Part shown: one piece after another, positions 8,056-17,708 of the stretch
Position numbering within the stretch: position 1 is the first letter of the stretch
Layout of the letters: the number at the start of each line of letters is the position of its first letter
Assembly: GCA_016719885.1 (NCBI GenBank)
Contig: JADJYF010000027.1
Span: forward strand, 84,802-148,801
DNA from: Pseudomonadota bacterium
GTDB taxonomy: Bacteria > Pseudomonadota > Gammaproteobacteria > Ga0077536
Reading direction: 5' to 3'
Length of the DNA stretch: 64,000 nucleotides
Made by a program: the position numbers and the translations under genes
The notes under the pieces: generated by a model
Seen by the model: the letters and a program-made list of their open reading frames with translations, nothing else
What the model was told of the DNA's origin: nothing
Database searches by the model: none

Positions 8056-9819
8056 ATGACTAACAGTGCCGATTTGGCGGCATGGGTCGATTCAGTCGCC
8101 AAACTGACCCAGCCAGACCGTATTCACTGGTGCGACGGTTCGGAGGCCGAGAACGCCAGCCTCATCGAACTCATGCTGGGCACCGGTGACCTCGTCCGCC
8201 TGAACGAAGGCAGCCACCCCAACTGCTTCCTGCATCGCTCCAACCCGCAGGACGTCGCGCGCGTCGAACATCTCACCTTCGTCTGCACGCCCGATGCCGA
8301 CGATGCCGGCCCGAACAACAACTGGATGGCGCCCGCCGACGGCCATGCCAAGATCGACCCCTTGTTCGAAGGCTGCATGCGCGGTCGCACCATGTACGTT
8401 ATCCCCTATCTCATGGGGCCCTACGGTTCGCCCTATGCGCGTGCCGGCGTGGAGATCACGGACAGCCCCTACGTGGTGGTCAACATGCGTGTCATGGCGC
8501 GCATCGGCAGCCAGGCGCTGGCGCATCTCGAGCAGGCGCCACGTTTCGTCAAGGGTCTGCATTCGATTGGCGACCTCGATCCCGACAAGCGCTTCATCAT
8601 GCATTTCCCCGATGAACTGCTGATCAAGAGCGTCGGCTCCGGCTATGGCGGTAATGCCTTGCTCGGCAAGAAATGCCATGCCTTGCGCATCGCCAGCGCC
8701 CAGGCGCGCACCGAAGGGTGGCTGGCCGAGCACATGCTGATCCTGGGTATCGAGAATCCGCAGGGCGAGACCACCTACGTCGCCGCCGCGTTTCCGTCCG
8801 CCTGCGGCAAGACCAACCTGGCCATGCTGGTGCCGCCGTCGACTTATCAAGGCTGGAAGGTGTGGACCGTCGGTGATGACATTGCGTGGATGCACATGGC
8901 GGAGGATGGTCGCCTGTGGGCCATCAACCCGGAAGCCGGTTTCTTCGGCGTGGCGCCCGGCACCAGCTCCAAGACCAATCCCAACTGCATGCACATGCTC
9001 GACCGCGACACGATTTTCACCAACGTCGCGGTGACGCCCGAGCTCGAGCCCTGGTGGGAAGGCATCGACGGTGCCAAGCCCGCCGAGCTCATCGACTGGC
9101 AGGGTCGCAGGCACGAGCTCGAAAAGACCGGGCCGGCCGCGCATCCCAATTCGCGTTTCACGGTGTCAGCCAAGCAGTGCCCGAGCTTTTCACCGCAGGG
9201 TGAAGCGCCGCAGGGCGTGCCGATCTCGGCCATCATCTTCGGTGGCCGTCGCTCGACGGTTGCGCCGCTGGTGTTCGAAGCGACCGACTGGAACCACGGC
9301 GTTTTCGCCGGCGCCGCGATGGCTTCGGAGACCACCGCCGCCGCCACCGGCGCGGTCGGCCAGGTGCGTCGCGATCCGATGGCGATGAAGCCGTTCTGCG
9401 GCTACAACTTCGGCGACTACTGGGCGCACTGGCTGAGTTTCGGCGCCAGGTCCGACAAGCTGCCTCGAGTGTTCCACGTCAACTGGTTCCGCAAGGACGC
9501 CGACGGCAAGTTCATGTGGCCCGGTTACGGCGACAACATGCGCGTGCTCGAATGGATCCTGGAGCGTTGCGCAGGTCGCGGCGCGGCGGTCGAAACCCCC
9601 ATCGGTTTCGTGCCGGACGCCGCCACGTTGCGCCTGGACGGACTCGACCTGGACCGCAACACCATGCATGCGCTGCTGTCCATCGACCCCCGGATCTGGC
9701 AGAAGGAAATCGAGGAAATCGAAGCCTATTTCGATACCTTCGGCAACCGCATGCCGCAGGGCCTGCGTGAGCAGGCGCGCCGCATCAAGCGTGCGCTGGA
9801 CGCGCAGCTCGCGGCCTGA
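8056..9819 (+). CDS. pckG: Phosphoenolpyruvate carboxykinase (GTP)
   Basis: The 587-aa protein matches the GTP-dependent PEPCK family (about 600 aa), which converts oxaloacetate and GTP to PEP and CO2 in gluconeogenesis. The kinase-1 loop is FPSACGKTNL (residues 246-255), kinase-2 is VGDDIAWM, and the reactive-Cys region and FGGRRSTVAPLVFEATDWNH segment are intact. The ATG at 8056 has CGGAG upstream; the frame is open further 5' but without a better start. With acs and the TCA genes nearby it fits growth on acetate or other C2 units. It converges on phaR across a GC hairpin. Confidence 0.95.
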   Translation: MTNSADLAAWVDSVAKLTQPDRIHWCDGSEAENASLIELMLGTGDLVRLNEGSHPNCFLHRSNPQDVARVEHLTFVCTPDADDAGPNNNWMAPADGHAKIDPLFEGCMRGRTMYVIPYLMGPYGSPYARAGVEITDSPYVVVNMRVMARIGSQALAHLEQAPRFVKGLHSIGDLDPDKRFIMHFPDELLIKSVGSGYGGNALLGKKCHALRIASAQARTEGWLAEHMLILGIENPQGETTYVAAAFPSACGKTNLAMLVPPSTYQGWKVWTVGDDIAWMHMAEDGRLWAINPEAGFFGVAPGTSSKTNPNCMHMLDRDTIFTNVAVTPELEPWWEGIDGAKPAELIDWQGRRHELEKTGPAAHPNSRFTVSAKQCPSFSPQGEAPQGVPISAIIFGGRRSTVAPLVFEATDWNHGVFAGAAMASETTAAATGAVGQVRRDPMAMKPFCGYNFGDYWAHWLSFGARSDKLPRVFHVNWFRKDADGKFMWPGYGDNMRVLEWILERCAGRGAAVETPIGFVPDAATLRLDGLDLDRNTMHALLSIDPRIWQKEIEEIEAYFDTFGNRMPQGLREQARRIKRALDAQLAA

Positions 9820-9838
9820 GATTCGAGGAATGCGGATA

Positions 9839-9863
9839 CGCGGCGGGCGCCATGCCCGCCGCG
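9839..9863. terminator. GC-rich hairpin between convergent pckG and phaR
   Basis: A perfect 10-bp stem (CGCGGCGGGC paired with GCCCGCCGCG) closes a 5-nt loop midway between the two convergent stop codons. There is no T tract on either side, so if it terminates transcription it is not a textbook intrinsic terminator; it may simply block read-through or protect 3' ends. Confidence 0.4.
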
Positions 9864-9873
9864 CGGGACGGGA

Positions 9874-10359
9874 TTATTCGGGCTCGTCGGATTTCTTGCG
9901 GGGCGTCAGCAAAGCGTTCTTGAAGAACGTGTCCTGCATCTGCTTCCACATGTCGAGATTCTGCTTGGCCATTTCGCCGAAGGCGGAGGACATCGGCAGG
10001 TTCTGCATCGCTTCGCGCATCTGGGTCTGGAAGCGCGCCTGCTGGTCGCGGAACATGTTCAGGCTCTGACTGATGAAGTCGCCGGCCATGCCCTGCACCG
10101 AATTACCGTAGAAGCCGATCAGTTGTTCCAACACGTCGGTGGAGAACAGCGGCTCGCCTTCTTCCTCCTGCTCGATGATGATCTGCAGAAGAATATTGCG
10201 CGTGATGTCCTCGCCGCTCTTCTTGTCGATGACACAGAAGCCGATGCCTTCCAACACCAGCTTGCGCACGTCATTCAAGGTGACGTACTTGCTTTCGGCG
10301 GTGTCGTATAGACGGCGATTGGGATATTTCTTGATGACCCGTTTGGCTTCGTCGTTCAT
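9874..10359 (-). CDS. phaR: Polyhydroxyalkanoate synthesis repressor PhaR
   Basis: The 161-aa protein has the diagnostic N-terminal PHB/PHA accumulation regulator DNA-binding domain, starting IKKYPNRRLYDTAESKYVTL, followed by the central domain (EDITRNILLQIIIEQEEEGEPLF) and a helical C-terminus (QSLNMFRDQQARFQTQMREA) that in relatives senses granules. PhaR represses phasin and its own gene until PHA binds it. It sits downstream of phaA on the same strand with a 90-bp gap and may be partly co-transcribed with it. The C-terminal KKSDEPE is a normal charged tail. Confidence 0.95.
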   Translation of the reverse strand: MNDEAKRVIKKYPNRRLYDTAESKYVTLNDVRKLVLEGIGFCVIDKKSGEDITRNILLQIIIEQEEEGEPLFSTDVLEQLIGFYGNSVQGMAGDFISQSLNMFRDQQARFQTQMREAMQNLPMSSAFGEMAKQNLDMWKQMQDTFFKNALLTPRKKSDEPE

Positions 10360-10449
10360 GCGGTCTTTCCCGTTACAGACTTTGAGTGCGACGAGCTGCT
10401 GCGCACCGTAGCGATTGCCCTGAATACGCGCGGCACATCTGTGTGTGCG

Positions 10450-11637
10450 TCACGCCTTGTTGCGTTCGACCGCCAGGGCCACGCCCTGGCCGCCGCCGAT
10501 GCACAGCGTGGCGAGGCCACGACGCGCATCGCGTCGCGCCATCTCGTGCAGCAGGGTGACGAGGATACGCGCACCCGAGGCGCCGATAGGATGGCCAAGG
10601 GCAATGGCGCCGCCATTGACGTTGACCTTGGCCGGGTCCCAGCCCAGGCCGCGATTGACTGAAATGGCTTGCGCCGCGAAAGCTTCGTTGGCTTCGATGA
10701 GATCGAGATCCGCGACCTGCCAGCCGGCCTTGGCCAGGCATTTCTGCGATGCCGGGATCGGGCCGGTGCCCATGATGGCCGGATCGACGCCGGCGCTGCT
10801 GCCGGCCTTGATGGTGGCGAGCACCGGCAGGTTGAGGCTGGCGGCCTTGCTGGCCGACATCACCACCACCATCGCCGCGCCGTCATTGATGCCGGACGCG
10901 TTGCCGGCGGTGACGGAACCATCCTTCTTGAAGGCCGCGCGCAGATTGGCGAGGCTCTCTTGCGTGGTCGCGGCGCGCGGGTATTCGTCGCGCGCGAAAA
11001 GCAGCGGCTCGCCCTTACGTTGCGGAATCGAGACCGGCACGATTTCATCGGCGAAACGGTCGGCGGCCTGGGCGGCGGCGGTCTTGGCCTGGGTGGCGGC
11101 CGCGAACTTGTCCTGCTCGTCGCGCGCGATGTCGAACTGCGCGGCGATGTTCTCGGCGGTGACGCCCATGTGGTAGCTGTTGAAGGCATCCCACAGGCCA
11201 TCGACGATCATCGAATCCTGCAGCGTCCAATCGCCCATCTTCTGCCCGTTGCGGGAACGCGGCAGCAGGTGCGGTGCGAGGCTCATGTTTTCCTGGCCAC
11301 CGGCGATGACGATTTCCGCATCGCCGCAGCGTACGGCCTGGGCAGCCAGTTGCACGGCCTTGAGGCCGCTGCCGCACACCTTGTTGATGGTGAGGGAAGG
11401 TACGCTGTGGGGAAGGCCGGCGGCGATGGCGGCCTGGCGGGCGGGATTCTGGCCGGCGCCGGCGGTCAGCACCTGGCCCAGGATGACTTCGTCGATGCTG
11501 GCCGGATCGAGCGCCAGTTTTTCCAGCAGGCCGCGGATGACCTGCGCACCGAGCTGATGTGCCGGGATGTCGGCGAGCGCTCCTCCAAAGGAGCCGATGG
11601 CGGTGCGCAATGCGCCTACGATGACGGCCTCAGGCAT
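10450..11637 (-). CDS. phaA: Acetyl-CoA C-acetyltransferase (beta-ketothiolase)
   Basis: The 395-aa thiolase condenses two acetyl-CoA to acetoacetyl-CoA, the first step of PHB synthesis, and can run in reverse. The nucleophile Cys88 lies in NKVCGSGLKAV; the second active-site elements His349 (GHPIGASG) and Cys379 (LCIGGGQG) are present, as are GGQENMS and NEAFAAQ. The length is standard. The symbol phaA is chosen from the PHA neighbourhood (phaR directly downstream); atoB-type catabolic use cannot be excluded. The reductase phaB is not in this window. Confidence 0.92.
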   Translation of the reverse strand: MPEAVIVGALRTAIGSFGGALADIPAHQLGAQVIRGLLEKLALDPASIDEVILGQVLTAGAGQNPARQAAIAAGLPHSVPSLTINKVCGSGLKAVQLAAQAVRCGDAEIVIAGGQENMSLAPHLLPRSRNGQKMGDWTLQDSMIVDGLWDAFNSYHMGVTAENIAAQFDIARDEQDKFAAATQAKTAAAQAADRFADEIVPVSIPQRKGEPLLFARDEYPRAATTQESLANLRAAFKKDGSVTAGNASGINDGAAMVVVMSASKAASLNLPVLATIKAGSSAGVDPAIMGTGPIPASQKCLAKAGWQVADLDLIEANEAFAAQAISVNRGLGWDPAKVNVNGGAIALGHPIGASGARILVTLLHEMARRDARRGLATLCIGGGQGVALAVERNKA

Positions 11638-11739
11638 CGGGATTTCCTTCCATATGGAGCAGCGGCTGGTGCCCGTAATCTACGCTGCACCGCACCATCA
11701 TGCAAGGGCGCGCCGCCCTGATGCGGTGCGCGCGCGAAG

Positions 11740-13152
11740 CTAGAAATGGATCGCCCGCTTATCGACCGCCAGGGCCGCTTCATGCATGGCCTCGGCGAGG
11801 GTTGGATGGCCATGCACGGTGCGGGCGATGTCCTCGGCGCTGCCGCCGAATTCCATCACCGTCACCGCTTCGGCGATGAGTTCCGAGGCGTTGGGGCCGA
11901 TGATGTGGACACCGAGCACGCGATCGGAGTCCGCGTCGGCGATGACCTTCACGAAGCCGTCGGCATCACCCATCGCGCGTGCCCGGCCGCTGGCCATGAA
12001 CGGGAACGTACCCGCGCGCAGGCCGTGGCCGGCAGCCTTGGCTTGCTGTTCGGTCAGTCCAGCCCAGGCGATCTCGGGCCAGGTGTAGATGATCCAGGGA
12101 ATGACGTTGAAGTCGATGTGCGGTTGCTGGCCGGCGATGCGCTCCGCGACCGCCACGCCTTCTTCGCTGGCTTTATGCGCCAGCATCGGGCCACGCACGC
12201 AGTCACCGATGGCGTAAATATTGCCGACGCCGGTATGGCAATGCGCGTCGACTTCGATGAAACCGCGCGCGTCGCAACGAATGCCCGCGTTGGCAAGCCC
12301 CAGGTCAGTCGTATTCGGTTTGCGACCGACCGCCACGATGAGTCGGTCGAAGACCGTGCTTTCGGATTTCTCGCCGATGCTGAACTGTACCTCGACCGCG
12401 CCGGCGGCCACCTTGCTGCCGGTAACCTTGGCGCCGAGGCGAATGTCGAGTCCTTGCTTGGTAAGGATCTTGAGCGCCTTTTTGCTGACCGCCGCATCGG
12501 CCGCCGCCAGGAAATCGGGCAGGGCTTCGAGCACCGTGACCTTGGCCCCGAGTCGACGCCACACGCTGCCGAGTTCCAGGCCGATGACGCCGGCGCCGAT
12601 CACGCCGAGCCGCGCCGGCACTTCGCCAAACGCCAAGGCGCCCGTCGAATCGACAATGAATTGCTCATCGACCACCGCCGACGGAATGCTCGCCGGCAGC
12701 GAGCCGACCGCGATGATCACGTGTTTCGCGCCGACCACGGACTTGCCGCCGTCGACGGCCGTGATCTCGACGCTGTCGACACTCGCCAGGCGGCCGTGGC
12801 CGTTGAGCGTCGTGACCTTGTTCTTCTTGAGCAGACCACCGATACCCTGCGTCAGGCCTTGCACAATCTTGCTCTTGCGCGCCTGCATGCGCGCGACATC
12901 GATGCTGGCCTTGGCATCGATGCCATGCTCCTTGGCGTGGGCCTGGATGAATTCGAAGTGGTGGGAGGAATCGAGCAAGGCCTTGGACGGAATGCACCCG
13001 ACGTTGAGACAGGTGCCGCCCAGCACCAGCTTGCCGGCATTGTCCGTCCAGCGCTCGACGCAGGCGGTCTTGAAACCGAGCTGCGCCGCGCGGATGGCCG
13101 CGACATAGCCACCCGGGCCGCCACCGATGACGACGACATCGTAGTTGTCCAT
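11740..13152 (-). CDS. lpdA: Dihydrolipoyl dehydrogenase (E3)
   Basis: The 470-aa flavoprotein reoxidises dihydrolipoamide with NAD+. The N-terminal FAD motif is VVVIGGGPGGYVAA, the redox disulfide is Cys48/Cys53 in GGTCLNVGCIPSK, the NAD motif is IGAGVIGLELGSVW, and the C-terminal HPTLAEAMHEA holds the catalytic His-Glu pair. The ATG at 13152 is preceded by GAGGTGG and aligns the FAD motif at the usual distance; the frame runs on upstream into sucB. It is the third gene of the sucA-sucB-lpdA operon, 8 bp after sucB, so it serves 2-oxoglutarate dehydrogenase and possibly pyruvate dehydrogenase. Confidence 0.96.
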   Translation of the reverse strand: MDNYDVVVIGGGPGGYVAAIRAAQLGFKTACVERWTDNAGKLVLGGTCLNVGCIPSKALLDSSHHFEFIQAHAKEHGIDAKASIDVARMQARKSKIVQGLTQGIGGLLKKNKVTTLNGHGRLASVDSVEITAVDGGKSVVGAKHVIIAVGSLPASIPSAVVDEQFIVDSTGALAFGEVPARLGVIGAGVIGLELGSVWRRLGAKVTVLEALPDFLAAADAAVSKKALKILTKQGLDIRLGAKVTGSKVAAGAVEVQFSIGEKSESTVFDRLIVAVGRKPNTTDLGLANAGIRCDARGFIEVDAHCHTGVGNIYAIGDCVRGPMLAHKASEEGVAVAERIAGQQPHIDFNVIPWIIYTWPEIAWAGLTEQQAKAAGHGLRAGTFPFMASGRARAMGDADGFVKVIADADSDRVLGVHIIGPNASELIAEAVTVMEFGGSAEDIARTVHGHPTLAEAMHEAALAVDKRAIHF

Positions 13153-13160
13153 GGCCACCT

Positions 13161-14369
13161 CTAAATCTCGAGCAGCATGCGGGTCGGGTCTTCGAGCATG
13201 CGGCGCATGCTGTCGAGACATTGCACCGCCTCGCGGCCGTCGATGATGCGATGGTCATAGGACAGGGCGAGATACATCATCGGACGGATCACCACCTGGC
13301 CGTTCTCGGCCACCGGGCGGTCTTGAATCTTGTGCATGCCGAGAATGGCACTCTGCGGCGGATTGATGATCGGCGTCGAGACCAAGGAGCCGTACACGCC
13401 GCCGTTGCTGATGGTGAAAGTACCGCCGGTCAGTTCGTCGATGGTGAGCTTGCCGTCGCGCGCGCGCTCGCCAAAGTCGCGAATGCGGCGCTCGATCTCG
13501 GCGAAAGTCATGCGCTCGACATCGCGCAGGATCGGCACCACCAGTCCGCGCTCGCTGCCGACCGCCACTCCGATGTCGAAAAAGCCGTGGTAGATGATGT
13601 CGTCGCCATCGACCGAGGCATTGACCACCGGGAATTTCTTCAGCGCCTCGACGGCGGCCTTGACGAAGAACGACATGAAGCCGAGCTTCACGCCGTAGCG
13701 ATCCTCGAAGTCGCCCTTGAAGCGATTACGCAGATCCATCACCGGCTGCATGTTCACTTCGTTGAAGGTTGTCAGCAGGGCGTTTTCGCGCTGCGCGGAC
13801 AGGAGGCGCTCGGCGGTGCGCTTGCGCAGGCGCGTCATCGGTACGCGCTCCTCGACACGGCCCGTGACCGGCGCGGCCTGCGGCTGTACGTCGCGCACCG
13901 GCGGCGGCGGCGCGGGCGCAGCGGCGGGCGCCTGCGCAGCCCGGCTGGTATGGGCCAGCACGTCGCCCTTGGTCACGCGTCCGTCCTTGCCACTGCCGGC
14001 GATGCTGGCGGTGTCGACACCGGCTTCGGCGGCGAGCTTGCGTGCCGCCGGGCCGGCTTGCGCCGCACTGCCGGCGGGCGTGGCGGGCGCTGCGGCGACG
14101 GCGGGCGCGGTGCCTGCGCTGGTGGCCGCGCCCTCGGTGTCGATGACGGCGAGGATGTCGTCGGTCAGCACCACGTCACCGGTCTGGTAACGGATCTCCT
14201 TCAGCACGCCGCCATCCGGCGCCGCGACTTCCAGGGTCACCTTGTCGGTTTCGAGATCGATGAGATTATCGCCGCGCTCAACGCGCTCACCGACCTTCTT
14301 ATACCAATTGAGCAAGGTCGCGTCGGGTACGGATTCCGCCAGCGCGGGTACTTTTACTTCAATCAGCAC
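13161..14369 (-). CDS. sucB: Dihydrolipoyllysine succinyltransferase, 2-oxoglutarate dehydrogenase E2
   Basis: The 402-aa E2 component has one N-terminal lipoyl domain with lipoate-bearing Lys43 in ETDKVTLEV, an Ala/Pro-rich linker, a peripheral subunit-binding domain (ARKLAAEAGVDTASIAGSGK, about residues 110-150), a second Ala/Pro linker, and the catalytic core ending in SYDHRIIDGREAV with His373 and Asp377. It transfers the succinyl group to CoA. It lies 42 bp after sucA and 8 bp before lpdA. Confidence 0.96.
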   Translation of the reverse strand: MLIEVKVPALAESVPDATLLNWYKKVGERVERGDNLIDLETDKVTLEVAAPDGGVLKEIRYQTGDVVLTDDILAVIDTEGAATSAGTAPAVAAAPATPAGSAAQAGPAARKLAAEAGVDTASIAGSGKDGRVTKGDVLAHTSRAAQAPAAAPAPPPPVRDVQPQAAPVTGRVEERVPMTRLRKRTAERLLSAQRENALLTTFNEVNMQPVMDLRNRFKGDFEDRYGVKLGFMSFFVKAAVEALKKFPVVNASVDGDDIIYHGFFDIGVAVGSERGLVVPILRDVERMTFAEIERRIRDFGERARDGKLTIDELTGGTFTISNGGVYGSLVSTPIINPPQSAILGMHKIQDRPVAENGQVVIRPMMYLALSYDHRIIDGREAVQCLDSMRRMLEDPTRMLLEI

Positions 14370-14411
14370 GATGTTTTATCTCCCGGTTGCCGGATGTCGA
14401 GCGGTCAAGGC

Positions 14412-17249
14412 TCAAGCGGTTTTCTTTTGTCGTGTTTTGAGTGCGTCGAGGCTCAGCGCTTCGTCGATGATGGCTTGCTGCTGTTCGAGATGCAGCGAGG
14501 CATAGCCTACCGCCGGCGACGCCGAGTAGGGGCGCGCGACGCAGGTCAATTCCTTGTGTTCGCCGATGCAGCCACGCAGGTGGCGCGCCGACAGCAGCAT
14601 CGACCACGCGCCCTGGTTGCGGGGCTCTTCCTGCACCCAGACCAGTTCGGACGCGTTGGGATATTGCGCGAGCGTGGTCTGCATCTCGTCCTTGGGGAAC
14701 GGGTAGAGCTGTTCCAGGCGGATGATCGCGACGTTGTCGATGTCGTGCTCGCGACGCGCCTCCAGGAGATCGAAATAGACCTTGCCACTGCAGGCCAGGA
14801 TGCGCGTGACCTTGGACTTGTCGAGGCGGTCGACTTCATCGATGACGGGTTGGAATTGACCGTGAATGATCTCTTCCAGCGGCGACACCGACAGGCGATG
14901 ACGCAGCAGGCTCTTGGGGCTCATCACCACCAGCGGCTTGCGATAGGGCCGCACCTGCTGACGCCGCAGCATGTGGAACATCTGCGCCGGCGTGGTCGGA
15001 TAGCAGACCTGCATGTTGTCCTCGGCGCACAACTGCAGGTAACGCTCGAGGCGCGCCGAGGAGTGTTCCGGGCCCTGGCCGTCATAGCCATGGGGCAGCA
15101 GCATCACCAGGCCGCAATAGCGCCCCCACTTCTCTTCGCTGGAAGCAATGAACTGGTCGATCACCACCTGCGCGCCATTGGCGAAGTCGCCGAATTGCGC
15201 TTCCCAGATCACGAGCGAATTGGGCTCGGCGCTGGCATAGCCGTATTCGAAGCCCAGCACCGCTTCTTCCGAAAGGGTCGAATTGATGACCAGGAAATCG
15301 GCCTGGTCGGCGCTGAGGTTCTGCAGCGGCAAGTAGGTTTCACCGGTCTTCTGATCGTGGATCACGGCGTGACGATGGAAGAACGTGCCGCGGCCGCTGT
15401 CCTGGCCCGAGATACGCACCGGGCAGGCGTCCGTGACCAGGCTCGCGTAGGCGAGCGTCTCGGCGAAACCCCAGTCACAGGGTTTCTCGCCATGGGCCAT
15501 GGCCAGCCTGTCGGCCAGCACCCGCGTCACGGCGCGATGCAGCGCGAAGTTTTCAGGCACCGTCGTGAACCGCTCGCCGAGGCGCTTGACGCGTTCCGCG
15601 CTGATGGCGGTGGCGGCGGTCTGTCGCCAGTGGGTGCCGCGGAACGGGTCGAAGTTGATGGCGTAACGCGTATCGGGCGCCGGCGCATGGGGGCGCGACA
15701 CCACCTCGTTGTTTTCCAGCGCGTCGATGTAACGCGACGCCATGGCTTCGGCGTCACCGGGCTTGATCACGCCGGCATTCACCAGTTTCTCGGTGTAGAT
15801 CTTGCGCACGCCCGGATGGTTGCGGATGTGCTGGTACATGATCGGCTGCGTCGCCGCCGGCTCGTCCGCTTCGCTGTGGCCGTGCTTGCGATAGCAGATC
15901 ATGTCCACCACCACGTCCTTGTTGAACTCCATGCGGAAGTCGAGTGCGATACGCGCCGCCATCGCCACCGCTTCCGGGTCGTCGCCGTTGACGTGGAAGA
16001 TCGGCGCCTGGACCATTTTCGCGACGTCCGTGCAGTACAGGGTCGAACGTGAATCCAGCGGGTCGCTGGTGGTGAAGCCGATTTGGTTGTTGATGATGAT
16101 GTGGACGGTGCCGCCGGTCATGTAGCCGCGCGTCTGCGACAGGTTGAGCGTCTCCATCACCACGCCCTGGCCGGCGAAAGCCGCATCGCCATGGATGAGC
16201 AAGGGCAACACCTGGTTGCGCTCGTTGTCCTGGCGGCGATCCTGGCGCGCGCGCACCGAACCTTCCACCACCGGGTCGATGATCTCGAGATGCGAGGGGT
16301 TGAAGGCCAGCGTCACGTGCACCGGACCGCCGCCGGTCTGGATGTCGGACGAAAAGCCCATGTGGTATTTGACGTCGCCCGAGCGGGTTTCCTTGGGGCC
16401 CTTGCCTTCGAATTCGGCGAACAGCTTCGAGGGGTGCTTGCCGACGATGTTGACCAGCACGTTGAGGCGGCCGCGGTGCGCCATGCCGATCACGCACTCC
16501 TTCAGACCATGGCGGCCGGCGTCGTCGACCAGCTGGTCCATCAGCGCGATGGCCGATTCGCCACCTTCGAGCGAGAATCGCTTCTGTCCGACGTACTTGG
16601 TGTGCAGGTATTCCTCGAGTGCGCCGGCGGCGATGACACGTTCGAGCAGGGTGCGGCGCTTGTCGGCATCGAAGTCGGGCTTGGCGCGGCATACTTCGAG
16701 GCGCTGCTGAATCCAGCGCTTCTGACTGGTTTCGACGATGTGCATGTACTCGGCGCCGATGGTGCCGCAGTAGGTGGTGCGCACGATCTCGAGGATCTCG
16801 CGCAGCGTGGCGCGGTCCGGGCCCTGCAGGGAGCCGGTGTTGAACACCGTGTCCAGGTCGGCGTCGGTGAGGCCGTGGAAGGCCGGGTCGAGTTCCGCCA
16901 CCACCGGACGTTCGTACTGGTTCAGAGGGTCGAGATTGGCCTGGCGGTGGCCACGGAAACGATAGGCATTGATCAACTGCAGGACCGCGACCTGCTTGGC
17001 GGCGTTCTGCACGTCGTCGCGCACCACGGTGACGGTCGCGCTCCTGGGTGCCGTGGCCACCGTCAACATACGGTTGCGAACGTCCGAATGGCGGACGTCG
17101 CGGCGTTCCTCGCTGTGGTCATCCTGCAGCGTGTCGAAATAGGCGCGCCATTCGTCGCTGACCTTGCCGGGGTCGGCGAGATAGGTTTCGTACAGCTCTT
17201 CCAAAAACGGCGCATTGGCGCTGAAGAGACATGAAGGAGGCTGGGTCAT
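14412..17249 (-). CDS. sucA: 2-oxoglutarate dehydrogenase E1 component
   Basis: The 945-aa protein decarboxylates 2-oxoglutarate with thiamine diphosphate and passes the succinyl group to SucB. The N-terminal signature (FLEELYETYLADPGKVSDEW), the FSLEGGESAIALMD region, the HGDAAFAGQGVVMETLNLSQ cofactor segment and the GQDSGRGTFFHRHAV and YGYASAEPNSLVIWEAQFGD motifs are all intact. It is the first gene of the minus-strand suc operon; a purine-rich AAGGAA site precedes the ATG. It diverges from mdh across a 459-bp gap. Confidence 0.97.
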   Translation of the reverse strand: MTQPPSCLFSANAPFLEELYETYLADPGKVSDEWRAYFDTLQDDHSEERRDVRHSDVRNRMLTVATAPRSATVTVVRDDVQNAAKQVAVLQLINAYRFRGHRQANLDPLNQYERPVVAELDPAFHGLTDADLDTVFNTGSLQGPDRATLREILEIVRTTYCGTIGAEYMHIVETSQKRWIQQRLEVCRAKPDFDADKRRTLLERVIAAGALEEYLHTKYVGQKRFSLEGGESAIALMDQLVDDAGRHGLKECVIGMAHRGRLNVLVNIVGKHPSKLFAEFEGKGPKETRSGDVKYHMGFSSDIQTGGGPVHVTLAFNPSHLEIIDPVVEGSVRARQDRRQDNERNQVLPLLIHGDAAFAGQGVVMETLNLSQTRGYMTGGTVHIIINNQIGFTTSDPLDSRSTLYCTDVAKMVQAPIFHVNGDDPEAVAMAARIALDFRMEFNKDVVVDMICYRKHGHSEADEPAATQPIMYQHIRNHPGVRKIYTEKLVNAGVIKPGDAEAMASRYIDALENNEVVSRPHAPAPDTRYAINFDPFRGTHWRQTAATAISAERVKRLGERFTTVPENFALHRAVTRVLADRLAMAHGEKPCDWGFAETLAYASLVTDACPVRISGQDSGRGTFFHRHAVIHDQKTGETYLPLQNLSADQADFLVINSTLSEEAVLGFEYGYASAEPNSLVIWEAQFGDFANGAQVVIDQFIASSEEKWGRYCGLVMLLPHGYDGQGPEHSSARLERYLQLCAEDNMQVCYPTTPAQMFHMLRRQQVRPYRKPLVVMSPKSLLRHRLSVSPLEEIIHGQFQPVIDEVDRLDKSKVTRILACSGKVYFDLLEARREHDIDNVAIIRLEQLYPFPKDEMQTTLAQYPNASELVWVQEEPRNQGAWSMLLSARHLRGCIGEHKELTCVARPYSASPAVGYASLHLEQQQAIIDEALSLDALKTRQKKTA

Positions 17250-17708
17250 CGGGGTTCCTTCAAGATGGTCCGAGGAGGTCTTCGATATGACTGGGTCGCG
17301 AGAAACAGTTCCAGGCGTTGCGGCGGCTTATCGGCACAAGGTTTAACGATCTTTGATCATCGGCCCTGCAAAGTCATTAACGAAGCCTGCTCCGAAACGG
17401 GCGCGAACGCGCCAATTCAGTGCCTGTGGCGGTTGCCCGCGGCGTGCGGCGCGCGACGCTGCGCCTTGCCCGTGCAACAAACGGGACGGTATGCTAGTCC
17501 GCTGTCGCCGCGGAGCGGCGGCGTCCAGCGCGTGACGTTGCCGCGAGCCAGGGCCTCGTGCAGGCCTCGGCCCTTCATCCCTGCGTGCCGTGACTGCGCG
17601 ACGCATCAGCGTTTTTCGTGCGGGCCGCGACCACCGTCGGCCCGCGACGCCGAGGCGCAACCGAAAACCCCGTTTGAATAACACGTGATTGATAAGGACG
17701 TGACTGCC
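17250..17708. other. 459-bp divergent gap between sucA and mdh
   Basis: The gap must hold the suc operon and mdh promoters. For mdh a sigma70-like pair is visible: TTGCCC at 17466-17471 and TATGCT at 17490-17495, spacer 18 bp, giving a leader of roughly 200 nt. On the minus side the stretch 17340-17385 is AT-richer than its surroundings but I cannot pick a convincing box pair. No gene is seen. Confidence 0.35.

Noticed and set aside
10669..11721. A 350-codon plus-strand open frame over the thiolase
   Set aside because: Antisense shadow of phaA; the thiolase has all catalytic residues.
13221..16052. A 943-codon open frame on the plus strand
   Set aside because: It is antisense to sucB and sucA, has no start site or domain, and arises from GC-rich codon bias in those genes.
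16083..17234. A 383-codon plus-strand open frame
   Set aside because: It mirrors sucA on the opposite strand and has residue composition typical of shadow frames.
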